Of a stretch of DNA of 64,000 nt, positions 1 through 7,649 are shown piece by piece; position 1 is the stretch's first letter; every line of letters begins with the position of its first letter. The position numbers were made by a program, and so were the translations under genes. The DNA comes from Planctomycetota bacterium (GTDB lineage: Bacteria; Planctomycetota; UBA1135; GCA-002686595): assembly GCA_029259635.1 (NCBI GenBank), contig JAJDEU010000051.1:124001-188000 (forward strand), read 5' to 3'. The notes beneath the pieces are model-generated. The model saw nothing but the letters and a program-made list of their open reading frames with translations. It made no database searches and was not told the origin of the DNA.

Positions 1-1769
1 TCCACATGGCGCCGAACGCCCCCGAAGATCTTAGGTGAGATATAGAGCGGACCTCCCCGTCTTCGGTCTTCGTAGATCAGCCCGACGAAGACGACAGCGA
101 GAGCGGAGGCCGGTAGGTTTTCGAGCGAGCCCCGAAAGAGCATCTCGGTGATCTGAAGTTCGAAGCCGTAGAGCAGTCGCGCGAGCTGTCCGCGCGCGGT
201 GAGTCGCTCGCCGTCGTCCTCGATGTAGTGAAGGTCCGCGAGCATCGCGAGGTGGTCGTCCAAGAGGCGGCGCTGGATTCGCTTGTTGCGGTCGCGCGCG
301 TGAGGACTCTTGTCGCGGTGTTGAAACTGATTGAAGGACTTCTCCCAAGCCACGTGGAGACGCTCGCGGCCGATGCGATCGAGCAGGTGCAGGATGGAGG
401 AGTAGGCCAGTCGAAAGCGGCTGAGAACGGGCTCGACATCTCCGTGCAAGATCCGCTTGAACGGCGCCTCTCGGAGTGAGCTCGGGTTGAGGTAGGAGAC
501 GACCAAGCCTTCGGTGTCGATGCCTTGCCTTCCGGCACGTCCCGCCATTTGCATGTAGTCGCGCGTTCGCAGGAAGTCAAAGTTGACACCGTCGAACTTG
601 CGGAGCGAGTGAAAGATGACCGTGCGCGCCGGCATGTTGATCCCGAGCGCGAAGGTCTCGGTGGTAAACAGCATGCGCAACAAGCCCGAAGTGAACATGC
701 GTTCGACGAGCTCCTTGTGGACCGGAAGCATACCGGCGTGGTGAAAGCCGATGCCGTGGGTGGCGAGCTGCATGACCTCGCCCTTCAGCTCGCCTTCGCC
801 GAGTTGAAACAGCTCGATCAGGTCGAGCTGCAGCGCCTTCATGCGCTCGCACTCTTCGGGGGTGAGCAGCTGACGGTGTTGGTTGTGATAGGCCAGCTTC
901 TGGCAGTCCTTGCGACTAAACGCAAAGATCAAGGCGGGCAGCTGGCCGCTCTCCTGGACTTCGTCGAGCAGCGCGCGAAAGCCCATGCGATCGGCCTCCG
1001 GATCGTTCCGATCTCCGCGCTCGCGGCGGCCATGCTTGGGCTTCTGCCGACGCCGGGTTCCGGTCTTCGCGCTGGCGCCCTCCGCTTTCTTGACCTTCGC
1101 CAGTCGCTTATCGGCGAAGAGCCCGCTGCGCGCGGTGTACATATTGTGGTCCAGCGGAACCGGCCGCGTGGTCGACTCGACCGTGACGAGCTCGTGCTCT
1201 CGAATCTCGCCGATCCATTCGCCCAGCTCTTCAATGTTGGCAATGGTCGCCGAGAGGCAGATAAATCGAATCTTGTCCGGGGCGAAGATCAGGCTCTCCT
1301 CCCAGACCGTGCCTCGTTCGGGGTCGTCCATATAGTGGACTTCGTCGAACACGACGTACTCGATGTCCGCGAGCGCTTCCGGATCTTCAAAAATCGCGTT
1401 CCGCAGAATCTCCGTGGTCATGATCAAGACCTGAGCGCCGGGGTTGATCGTCACATCCCCGGTCATCAGGCCGACGTTGATCTCCGGGTCGTCTCGGAAG
1501 TCGCGATACTTCTGGTTGGAGAGGGCTTTGATCGGGGCGGTGTAGATACAGCGCTTGCCCCGACGCACGGCGTCCTCGATGGCGTATTCGGCCACCAGCG
1601 TCTTGCCGGCCCCCGTGGGGGCGCTCACCAGCAGGTTGGCCCCCGAGCGAATCGCCGCCACCGCGCGCCGCTGAAAGTCCGCGAGGGTGTAGTGCTTCCA
1701 CTTTGTGATCTCGGCGGCGGCCGATTCCGGCGGATTCCGGGTCTCCGATTGCTGGCTCTCGCGGGTCAT
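1..1769 (-). CDS. Ski2/Mtr4-like DEVH-box RNA helicase (partial, C-terminus off the left edge)
   Basis: Reading leftward from an ATG at 1769, the first ATG after an in-frame stop about 30 bases upstream, the frame stays open for 589 codons to the window edge. It shows a superfamily 2 helicase core. There is a Q-motif-like start, Walker A APTGAGKT near residue 48, the DEVHYMDD Walker B box, LSATIAN (motif III), GINMPARTV (motif V) and QMAGRAGRQG (motif VI). The spacing and the GINMPARTV and MAGRAGRQG motifs are typical of the Ski2/Mtr4 group, ATP-dependent 3'-5' RNA helicases, rather than ordinary DEAD-box proteins. The bacterial role is probably RNA processing or decay, which is inference. 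The C-terminal arch or winged-helix part is missing because of the window boundary. A long opposite-strand open frame covers it but has no recognisable domains. Confidence 0.9.
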   Translation of the reverse strand, partial: MTRESQQSETRNPPESAAAEITKWKHYTLADFQRRAVAAIRSGANLLVSAPTGAGKTLVAEYAIEDAVRRGKRCIYTAPIKALSNQKYRDFRDDPEINVGLMTGDVTINPGAQVLIMTTEILRNAIFEDPEALADIEYVVFDEVHYMDDPERGTVWEESLIFAPDKIRFICLSATIANIEELGEWIGEIREHELVTVESTTRPVPLDHNMYTARSGLFADKRLAKVKKAEGASAKTGTRRRQKPKHGRRERGDRNDPEADRMGFRALLDEVQESGQLPALIFAFSRKDCQKLAYHNQHRQLLTPEECERMKALQLDLIELFQLGEGELKGEVMQLATHGIGFHHAGMLPVHKELVERMFTSGLLRMLFTTETFALGINMPARTVIFHSLRKFDGVNFDFLRTRDYMQMAGRAGRQGIDTEGLVVSYLNPSSLREAPFKRILHGDVEPVLSRFRLAYSSILHLLDRIGRERLHVAWEKSFNQFQHRDKSPHARDRNKRIQRRLLDDHLAMLADLHYIEDDGERLTARGQLARLLYGFELQITEMLFRGSLENLPASALAVVFVGLIYEDRRRGGPLYISPKIFGGVRRHV

Positions 1770-2079
1770 AGTTCGGGTGCATCCTGCCCGCCTTCACGGC
1801 CAAACGGAAGAACGCCGTGGGAGGAGTCTCGATCGGATGTGAGAAGGCGAAAGAAGCGTCCTTGGAATCGCCCTCCCAAATCGGTATCACAAGAGTCGTG
1901 CTCTGCCGGTTTCCACGCTGGTAGCCAGAGAGGTGTTCGCGCACGCGCTGCGCGCCCTCGATCCGAGATCCAGCGCCCTTGCCGATCCAAGAGCACGCCC
2001 CCTTCGCAGAATCCTTCCCCAGATCCACTTCTCAGAACCGCACTCTCCAACCCGGCGCTTCGGCGCCTATACGAGTCCC
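1770..2079. other. Intergenic region between divergent helicase and small-protein genes
   Basis: This is a 310-base divergent spacer between the helicase start and the ATG at 2080. It must hold both promoters, but I could not pick a convincing -35/-10 pair. Open frames cross it on both strands, one leftward frame running on into the helicase gene in another register, but none has a recognisable protein signature. Confidence 0.5.
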
Positions 2080-2340
2080 ATGGAACGAAATCAGAGCACC
2101 ACTCGCGGCGACACACTGGAGCGCAAGCTCGCTCACCTAAAGATTCTTTCGCGCTTGCTCGGTCACGAGCTTCACGGACAGACGGGGTCCCGGGTGACGC
2201 TGAGCCGCGAAGAAGTCCTGGAAGTTCGCACGACGATCGACCTCTTCATCGAGGACATCATGCGCGGACGGTCGGCCAGCGGAAGCGTGGCGACCGTGAC
2301 GCGCGTAGAGCCCGAAGTCGTACCCGCGCGGGTCAACTAG
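2080..2340 (+). CDS. Small uncharacterised protein (86 aa)
   Basis: A short hydrophilic protein starting at the ATG at 2080. The frame is open further upstream, but those extra residues are Arg/Pro-rich and look non-coding. The central part is predicted helical, containing LERKLAHLKILSRLLGHEL and EEVLEVRTTIDLFIEDI, followed by a Val-rich tail. There is no signal peptide, membrane segment or known motif. It lies 57 bases before the next gene on the same strand and may be co-transcribed with it. I do not recognise the family. The amphipathic helices suggest a small coiled-coil or adaptor protein, but that is only inference. Confidence 0.55.
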   Translation: MERNQSTTRGDTLERKLAHLKILSRLLGHELHGQTGSRVTLSREEVLEVRTTIDLFIEDIMRGRSASGSVATVTRVEPEVVPARVN

Positions 2341-2397
2341 ATTGGGCGGGGGCGAGCGGTGGTCACGGGTTGACTGCTGGTTCCAGCCCCGCAAGCG

Positions 2398-3306
2398 GTG
2401 AGTAAGCGCGGGGGCAGGCGGGTTGGCGGACCGGGCGGGATCTTGCTCTGCCTGGGATTAGCCGTTGTCGGGTGGTTGATGGGCGGTGTCGAAGGCCGGG
2501 TCGTCGAGAGCGGCTACCGAACGATCCGCACCGAAGAGAGCCGACTGGACAACGGGCGGACTTGGGTCGATGCGCGCTGGGAAGCGGAACTCCGCCAGAA
2601 GATCGCGCGACTGGGCCCCGAAGAGGCCTCCGACCAAAGCGGGCGCGCGCGAATCGTCGACGAGGTTCTGCGATTGTCTTTTGTCGCGGATGTCGGTGAA
2701 CCCGAAGTGCTCTGGCCCGATGGTCTGCGTGTGCCGGTTCTCTTTCAAAATCCCGTGGCTTGTTTGGCCGTGGGGGAGCTCTTCTTCGCGGTCTCCGCAG
2801 ACGGAACGATTCTGTCGGGATCCTGGGACAGCCCGCCGAAAGTCGGTTCGGGTTGGTTGCCCGTTCTCGGGGAAGTCGGCGTTCACTATCCCGGTGCGAT
2901 GCCGGGCGTCGTCCTCGATGGCGAGGCCGAGCTCGACGCGCTCTCGATCGCAACCTCGATGTGGGTGCATCTCTCGCGAGAAGATTTGACCACCATGGGA
3001 CGCGTTGTCATTGACGCGAAGCGCGGACGCGAGACGGGGCCGGCTCAGCAAGGAGCGCGGATTCATCTCGAAGGGGGACGCGAGATTTGGTTTGGACGGC
3101 CGCCGCGCGCGGGCGCGCCGGGGAGTCTGCCGGACGAGATCAAGTGGGCGAACCTCTCGCGTGCGCTCGAGTGCTTGCGTTCCGAGGATCCGGGCCAAGA
3201 CTGGAACTGGGTGGACTTGCGCTGGGATCGCGCCGAGGTGCATTTGTTTGATACAAGCGCGGAGACCGAAGGGGCCACCGGGGAATCGAGCGGGACCGGA
3301 GACTGA
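2398..3306 (+). CDS. Single-pass membrane protein, possibly FtsQ/DivIB-like
   Basis: 302 aa from a GTG start. A basic N-terminus is followed by one hydrophobic segment at about residues 13-30 and then a soluble, presumably periplasmic domain. The pattern after the membrane anchor resembles FtsQ: a POTRA-sized region, then a beta-rich stretch with WPDGLRVPVLFQNPVACLAV, a 'VSADGTILSG' turn and 'LPVLGE', and near the C-terminus 'WVDLRW' before the final strand. FtsQ proteins scaffold the divisome between early and late proteins. The similarity here is by pattern only and the gene is not beside ftsA, ftsZ or murein genes, so the assignment is tentative. The acidic Ser/Gly/Thr tail is likely disordered. 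The next gene starts 5 bases downstream. Confidence 0.6.
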   Translation: MSKRGGRRVGGPGGILLCLGLAVVGWLMGGVEGRVVESGYRTIRTEESRLDNGRTWVDARWEAELRQKIARLGPEEASDQSGRARIVDEVLRLSFVADVGEPEVLWPDGLRVPVLFQNPVACLAVGELFFAVSADGTILSGSWDSPPKVGSGWLPVLGEVGVHYPGAMPGVVLDGEAELDALSIATSMWVHLSREDLTTMGRVVIDAKRGRETGPAQQGARIHLEGGREIWFGRPPRAGAPGSLPDEIKWANLSRALECLRSEDPGQDWNWVDLRWDRAEVHLFDTSAETEGATGESSGTGD

Positions 3307-3311
3307 ACTCC

Positions 3312-3947
3312 ATGGGAAGCGGGATGCTTACACTCGCGTCGCTCGCGTCTCTCCTCCCGCTGCTCGCCTGCCAGTGGTGGACGCTCGGCTCGGCGAACAC
3401 ACCACAGCTCTGTTTCGCACTGGCACTCTTGCCGTGGATGCTCTTGGTCGGGTTGCCGCGCGGTGGAAGTTCGGTCGATTCGGAGCCGAGCGCGGTGGCC
3501 TCCGGCCTTCGGGTCGTCAGTCTCGCCAGCCCGATCCTGGTCCTGGCCGTCATGGTGGACTCCGACCGAGAGAGTGCAAGCAACGCGATCGCGGAGGGCT
3601 GGCCCGCGTGGTCTTTCGCCCTGCTCCTGCTTCTGGCCCTCCACACGTCCGCTTCACGAGCGGCGCATCATTCTCGGTGGCACGGGCTGAGCTTTCTCGT
3701 GCTGGTCGGTTTGGCTCCGCTCCTCGGCGCCCTGATCGAGCAGCTGGATTCGAGTGCGGAAGCCGCGAGTTGGGCGATCAGCTCCCGGACTCTCTTCGAC
3801 GCCAGCCCGCTCGCGCTGCTCCTGCGCATGGCCGCCGGTAGCCCGGCCGCGCTCTCGACCAGCGCCATCGCCTGTTCCTCAGCCACCCTCGCTGTGCTCC
3901 TGGTCACTGCCGAGCTCGACCGACGCCGACCGGAACGCTCCGCCTGA
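3312..3947 (+). CDS. Uncharacterised multi-pass membrane protein
   Basis: 211 aa, mostly Leu/Ala/Ser-rich hydrophobic segments. About six membrane spans are likely, for example near residues 5-22, 33-50, 70-85, 96-110, 125-140 and 180-197, ending in a short basic tail. There is no motif I can tie to a family. It sits 5 bases after the FtsQ-like gene, and its TGA overlaps the next ATG by one base (TGATG). The three genes from 2398 are therefore probably one operon and translationally coupled. It could be the membrane partner of the envelope protein that follows. Confidence 0.65.
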   Translation: MGSGMLTLASLASLLPLLACQWWTLGSANTPQLCFALALLPWMLLVGLPRGGSSVDSEPSAVASGLRVVSLASPILVLAVMVDSDRESASNAIAEGWPAWSFALLLLLALHTSASRAAHHSRWHGLSFLVLVGLAPLLGALIEQLDSSAEAASWAISSRTLFDASPLALLLRMAAGSPAALSTSAIACSSATLAVLLVTAELDRRRPERSA

Positions 3948-4981
3948 TGATCGCGCTGGCCTACCCTTTAACCCTCGCGCTCTTTGCGGGCTCCTTGGCT
4001 TCCTCCCCGTTGCCGGATCGGGTCGGGGACTTTACGCCGAACGTCCTGTGGGTGGAGTTCTCGGGGCCGACGGTCGGCGGCAGCGTTCGTGTCGAGGGCC
4101 GAAAGACAGTTGTTGAGGTCCAGCTCTCGGCAGGGGAAGCCCAGAGAATTCGAGTGCCTTTCAGCGGGCTCTCGGAGGATTACGAGCTCGCGGAGGTGGA
4201 CTTCGAGGCCGGCTCGGGCAGCGCGCGCGCGCTCGAGTGGTCGGCGTCGGATCGAAAAGAGCGCTGGAGCCAGCTCCCCGCAGGACTGCGCGGCCGCACG
4301 ATCCCCGCGCTGGAGGGAGTGCGCTCGCGTCCCACTCCGCTGGCTTGGGCAATTCTGGCTAGCGGTCTTCTGCTCGCGGGTGTGTTCCGATCCAAGCCGA
4401 GAGTCAGCGCTGGCTCGGGACTGGCGGCCGCAGCTCTCTTGCTCGCGCTCCCCGTAGTCGAGCGGGTCGGTAGCTCGGCGGCGACGGTTCTGGAGGGCGA
4501 AGCGAGAAGCGGGCTGTGGACCCGCGTGACCGTGGAGTCCGGTTCGGCGGAGGTCGATCTCGATCGTCTACTTCGGCTGGGCGCGGTGCCCGCCGATGGG
4601 GAGCTTTACTGGAAGGTGGCCGTGAAGGCGGACGGGAAGACGAGCTGGCGGGCCGAGACCCTAGCGGACCGCGGCGGGCGACTGATCACCTGCGAGCTCG
4701 GGGTGAACCCGTTCGCGAGCCCCGAGCTATCGGTTGCCGAGCTCGTGCCGGCAGCCAGCTCCTTCCGCGCGGTCTGGTTCCGTCCGGCCCGGAGTGGAGC
4801 GCCTCTGGAAGCTCGGGGCTATTGGGAGCTGGGGGCGCCGCTGCCCATCTCGATTCGTCCGGGCGAGCTCGCCCCGCCGGGCTGGCTGGTGGCGGGCTTG
4901 CCTTCTGGGACGGGGGTTCTGCTCGGCCAGCTCGAGGACCAGGGCGGGCCTGGGGACTGGGTTCGCTTGAGCGGATTCTAG
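3947..4981 (+). CDS. Uncharacterised membrane-anchored envelope protein
   Basis: 344 aa, starting with an N-terminal signal-like hydrophobic segment (residues 1-20). A beta-rich region of about 100 residues follows, then two hydrophobic segments near 133-145 and 158-172, and a second beta-rich domain of about 170 residues. The most plausible arrangement is two exported beta domains separated by a membrane hairpin. I recognise no catalytic motif. The start codon overlaps the stop of the preceding membrane protein gene by one base, so the two are likely made together. The family is unknown to me. Confidence 0.65.
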   Translation: MIALAYPLTLALFAGSLASSPLPDRVGDFTPNVLWVEFSGPTVGGSVRVEGRKTVVEVQLSAGEAQRIRVPFSGLSEDYELAEVDFEAGSGSARALEWSASDRKERWSQLPAGLRGRTIPALEGVRSRPTPLAWAILASGLLLAGVFRSKPRVSAGSGLAAAALLLALPVVERVGSSAATVLEGEARSGLWTRVTVESGSAEVDLDRLLRLGAVPADGELYWKVAVKADGKTSWRAETLADRGGRLITCELGVNPFASPELSVAELVPAASSFRAVWFRPARSGAPLEARGYWELGAPLPISIRPGELAPPGWLVAGLPSGTGVLLGQLEDQGGPGDWVRLSGF

Positions 4982-5318
4982 GAGCTCGATTCGCCGGGTC
5001 GCCCCAATTCGGCCCACCGCGGCTCGGTTTTCTACGAGAACTCGAGCGAATAGATCGGGAATAGGATTGATGCCGCTCGAGACCCCCGATACTTTCTCTG
5101 GCCCAAATCCCGCGTCGAGGCTCCCCAGTCACGATAAATGGGGGAGGTGGAGTCGGTGAGAGCGGCGGACAAGTGTCGCTTCTAGCGATGGACTCGCGAG
5201 CGATTCCGTCCTCATTGACACTGCATCGACACGGCTTCTACGACTCTGTTCCCATCCGCGCGCGACCACGCTCGCGCCCCTTACTCCGCGCCACTGCGCA
5301 CCGCACACTCTTTTCGTC
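4982..5318. other. Leader and promoter region of the rplM-rpsI operon
   Basis: 337 bases without a credible gene. It contains the candidate promoter at 5215-5244 and about 75 bases of leader before rplM. I saw no conserved ribosomal-protein leader structure that I could name. Confidence 0.5.
5215..5244 (+). promoter_or_regulatory. Candidate sigma-70 promoter for rplM-rpsI
   Basis: A consensus TTGACA -35 at 5215-5220 is followed after 18 bases by TACGAC at 5239-5244. The -35 is perfect, while the -10 keeps only three of six TATAAT positions. It is correctly placed about 75 bases before the rplM ATG. Confidence 0.45.
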
Positions 5319-5756
5319 ATGAGGACTTCCCACGTCAAAGCCAGCGACACCGAAGAACGCTGGTTCGAATACGACGCTTCCGAGCACATTCTCGGGCGTA
5401 TGGCGACCAAGATCGCGACGCAGCTGATGGGCAAAGATCGTCCGACCTGGACGCCCAGTGAGCACGGCAATACCCACGTCGTCGTGGTCAACGCCGGACG
5501 CGCGCGCCTCACCGGCAAGAAGGATGGTCAGAAGGAATACCAGACTTACAGCGGCTATCCCGGCGGTCAGTACATCTGGCCGCTCGAGACGCTCCGCGAG
5601 CGTCGCCCCCGCGATATCGTCGAACTCGCCGTTCGCCGCATGCTTCCCAAGGGGCGCCTCGGCGCTCGCATCATGAAGAACCTCAAGGTCTATGGTGAAG
5701 GCGAGCATCCCCACGGCGCGCAGCAGCCCGCAAAGGTCGAAGCCACCGTCTCCTAG
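5319..5756 (+). CDS. rplM: 50S ribosomal protein L13
   Basis: 145 aa with the L13 pattern throughout: W-F-x-Y-D-A near the start (residues 15-20), LGRMATKIATQLMGKD, HVVVVNAGRARLTGKK, the SGYPGG loop and AVRRMLPKGRLGARIMKNLKVY near the C-terminus. L13 binds 23S rRNA early in assembly of the large subunit. The length is normal for the family. It is followed by rpsI after 69 bases, the usual L13-S9 pairing, so the two are probably one operon. Confidence 0.97.
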   Translation: MRTSHVKASDTEERWFEYDASEHILGRMATKIATQLMGKDRPTWTPSEHGNTHVVVVNAGRARLTGKKDGQKEYQTYSGYPGGQYIWPLETLRERRPRDIVELAVRRMLPKGRLGARIMKNLKVYGEGEHPHGAQQPAKVEATVS

Positions 5757-5825
5757 AACGCCTCCGTTCTCCTCGATTTCATTGTCAGCGCACTCCGTTT
5801 TTATTCTCGCTAGAGCAAGCCAGTA

Positions 5826-6224
5826 ATGACCGTCAATAATCCGTACACCTGGGGCCTTGGTCGTAGGAAGAGTTCCGTTGCCCGCGTTCGCATCAAGCCC
5901 GGTACCGGCGCTTTCCATGTCAATGGCAAGACGATGGAAGAGTTCTTCCCTTGCCTTGAAGATCGCACGCGCGTGCTCTCTCCTCTCGTGACCACCGAGT
6001 CGACCGAGAGCTACGACGTGTTCTGCAACGTCAACGGCGGCGGACACACCGGTCAGTCCGGCGCGGTTCTCCTCGGGCTTGCGCGCGCGCTGAAGACCCA
6101 CAACGCGAACACCTTCGAGGCTCTTCGCGACGGCGGCCTACTGACACGCGACGGCCGCATGAAAGAACGTAAGAAGCCCGGTCAGCGCGGTGCGCGACGC
6201 GGCTTCCAGTTCTCGAAGCGCTAA
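5826..6224 (+). CDS. rpsI: 30S ribosomal protein S9
   Basis: 132 aa with S9 hallmarks: GLGRRKSSVARVRIKPGTG at the start, VNGKTMEEFF, a GGGHTGQSGAVLLGLARAL core and the Arg/Lys-rich C-terminal tail ending FSKR that reaches the P-site tRNA. The length is typical. It is the second gene of the L13-S9 pair and is followed by a strong intrinsic terminator at 6280-6316. Confidence 0.97.
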   Translation: MTVNNPYTWGLGRRKSSVARVRIKPGTGAFHVNGKTMEEFFPCLEDRTRVLSPLVTTESTESYDVFCNVNGGGHTGQSGAVLLGLARALKTHNANTFEALRDGGLLTRDGRMKERKKPGQRGARRGFQFSKR

Positions 6225-6240
6225 TCGAAGTCTTGGCGTG

Positions 6241-6260
6241 CGCTCGGACGACTCCGAGCG
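6241..6260. repeat. Perfect 8-bp inverted repeat directly after rpsI
   Basis: CGCTCGGA at 6241-6248 and TCCGAGCG at 6253-6260 enclose a 4-base loop, CGAC. This hairpin lies just before the main terminator and could protect the mRNA 3' end or slow polymerase. Confidence 0.6.
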
Positions 6261-6279
6261 CTCTCCAGATTGGTTTTCA

Positions 6280-6316
6280 CGCGGCGCGGTCTCCGGACTG
6301 CGCCGCGCTTTTTTTT
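6280..6316 (+). terminator. Intrinsic terminator of the rplM-rpsI operon
   Basis: CGCGGCGC at 6280-6287 pairs perfectly with GCGCCGCG at 6300-6307. The inner bases extend the stem to 12 pairs around a TCCG tetraloop (UUCG-like). A run of eight T residues follows immediately at 6309-6316. This is a textbook Rho-independent terminator. Confidence 0.92.
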
Positions 6317-6449
6317 GTCCCGGTTCAACCTCGATTGGTGCTCCCGACAGGAGGCGTTATCCTATCGGGCGACCGAATCGATCTTTGGAAGCGGCAATCG
6401 TCGCGTCGCAGCAAACAGGAGCGCCCGCTCCGCATCACCCAAGAACTCC

Positions 6450-7202
6450 ATGGCTGGCCACTCACACTCCGCGAATATCGCGCGCCGAAAGAACTCGGTC
6501 GACGCGAAACGCGCCAAGATTTTTAGCAAATGCGCGCGAGCGATTATGTCGGCGGTACGACAGGGCGGTGCGGAGGCCGACACGAACCTCAAGCTCAAGT
6601 ACGCGATCGAAAAAGCGCGCGCGGAAAATATGCCGAAGGACAACATCCTTCGCGCGATCAAGTCTGCGGCCGGCGACAAGTCCGGCGATGAGTGGGAGGA
6701 ACTCACCTATGAGGGCTACGGCACCGGTGGGATCGCGCTGATGGTCGTCTGCCTGACGAACAACCGCAACCGCACGGCGGCGGACATCAAGCACCTGTTC
6801 GACAAGCGCGGCGGGAACCTCGGCGCTCCCGGTTCGGTCTCCTACATGTTCGACCATCGTTCGATTTTCGTCGTGGGGAACGGCGACCACGATGAAGACG
6901 CGCTGATGGAGATGGCGCTCGAGCTCGGTGCCGACGACGTCGAGGTCGGAGAAGAGGTGTCCACCTTCTACGCACCCGCCACGGACTTCCTCACGGTGAA
7001 GGCCGCGTTGGAGGAGAAGGGACTCGAGTTCATGTCCGCCGAGGTCGGCTACGTCGCGCAGACTCCGGTCGCGATCGCCGAGATCGATGAAGCGAAAAAG
7101 GTCTTCGGCCTGATCGAGGTCCTCGAGGACAACGAGGACGTACAGAGCGTCTACTCGAACTACGAAGTGCCCGACGAGTGGCTCGACGAGCTCTGTGCCT
7201 AG
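6450..7202 (+). CDS. YebC/PmpR family regulator or translation factor
   Basis: 250 aa beginning MAGHSHSANIARRKNSVDAK, the nearly invariant start of the YebC family, which fixes the ATG at 6450 although the frame is open further upstream. The three-domain pattern follows: GGAEADTNLKLKYAIEKARA, NMPKDNILRAI, YEGYGTGGIALMV with TNNRNRTAADI, and the GGNLGAPGSVSYMF loop. YebC proteins were first described as DNA-binding regulators (PmpR), and some members relieve ribosome stalling on proline-rich stretches. The length is normal. The gene ends 3 bases before a palindromic element. Confidence 0.93.
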   Translation: MAGHSHSANIARRKNSVDAKRAKIFSKCARAIMSAVRQGGAEADTNLKLKYAIEKARAENMPKDNILRAIKSAAGDKSGDEWEELTYEGYGTGGIALMVVCLTNNRNRTAADIKHLFDKRGGNLGAPGSVSYMFDHRSIFVVGNGDHDEDALMEMALELGADDVEVGEEVSTFYAPATDFLTVKAALEEKGLEFMSAEVGYVAQTPVAIAEIDEAKKVFGLIEVLEDNEDVQSVYSNYEVPDEWLDELCA

Positions 7203-7205
7203 CCC

Positions 7206-7393
7206 GCATGATTCATGACCACGCGGACGAAACACCACGAACGGCCGGCTACGCCAGCCTTTCGGCCCCTACCGGCGTTTTGCGAACGCTGGCTTCCTCG
7301 ACGACCTTACAAGGTCGTCTGTGGGGCCACCGCCCGCAAAACACCAGTAGGAATCGAATCGAGGCGTTTCGGCTCGCGGCTCATGAATCATGC
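7206..7393. mobile_element. MITE-like palindromic element, 188 bp
   Basis: The ends form a perfect 13-bp inverted repeat: GCATGATTCATGA at 7206-7218 against TCATGAATCATGC at 7381-7393. With small mismatches the match extends to about 31 bp (7206-7236 and 7363-7393, including GAAACxCC). Inside are further complementary pairs: GTTTTGCG at 7277-7284 with CGCAAAAC at 7335-7342, and a tight hairpin at 7300-7319 with a 9-bp stem. There is no coding capacity. This fits a miniature inverted-repeat element or a highly folded RNA. No clear target duplication is visible. Confidence 0.55.
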
Positions 7394-7396
7394 AGG

Positions 7397-7415
7397 CTAG
7401 CAGCCCGTGGCAAAA
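7397..7415 (+). repeat. 19-bp dispersed repeat, copy 1
   Basis: CTAGCAGCCCGTGGCAAAA is identical to 19660-19678 in the same orientation. It begins 4 bases after the palindromic element and resembles a transposon end left behind. The origin is inference. Confidence 0.6.
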
Positions 7416-7649
7416 AGTCCTTCACTCGATTAGCGGCCGATTTCCGTCCCGTCTCCGCGAGCGCCAAAGCCGCGAATCTGGCTTTTTGCAGGCTCTCCAA
7501 TCGGATTACTGAGAAACCTTTTCCCGGTCGGCCTCTCGGCTTTTGATCCGGGGAACCAAAAGGCGTATAGCTGAGGCTCGTCCGGCGAACTCTCGCTCTG
7601 ACGATTTCATTCCTTCCCACCTGATCTCCACCCTTCGATAGAGCTTTCT

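Larger units (their letters stand above)
7203..7649. other. 447-base gene-free region with a palindromic element
   Basis: No protein here is supportable. The region holds the inverted-repeat element at 7206-7393, a short sequence at 7397-7415 that recurs at 19660, and a leader before the next gene. Confidence 0.6.

Noticed and set aside
1769-2028. Leftward frame upstream of the helicase that could be a separate or frameshifted gene
   Set aside because: No recognisable signature, and most of it runs inside the helicase gene in another register.
525-2405. Long rightward open frame of 626 codons over the helicase gene
   Set aside because: It is antisense to a helicase with all motifs in order, has no domain of its own and reflects GC-rich codon bias.
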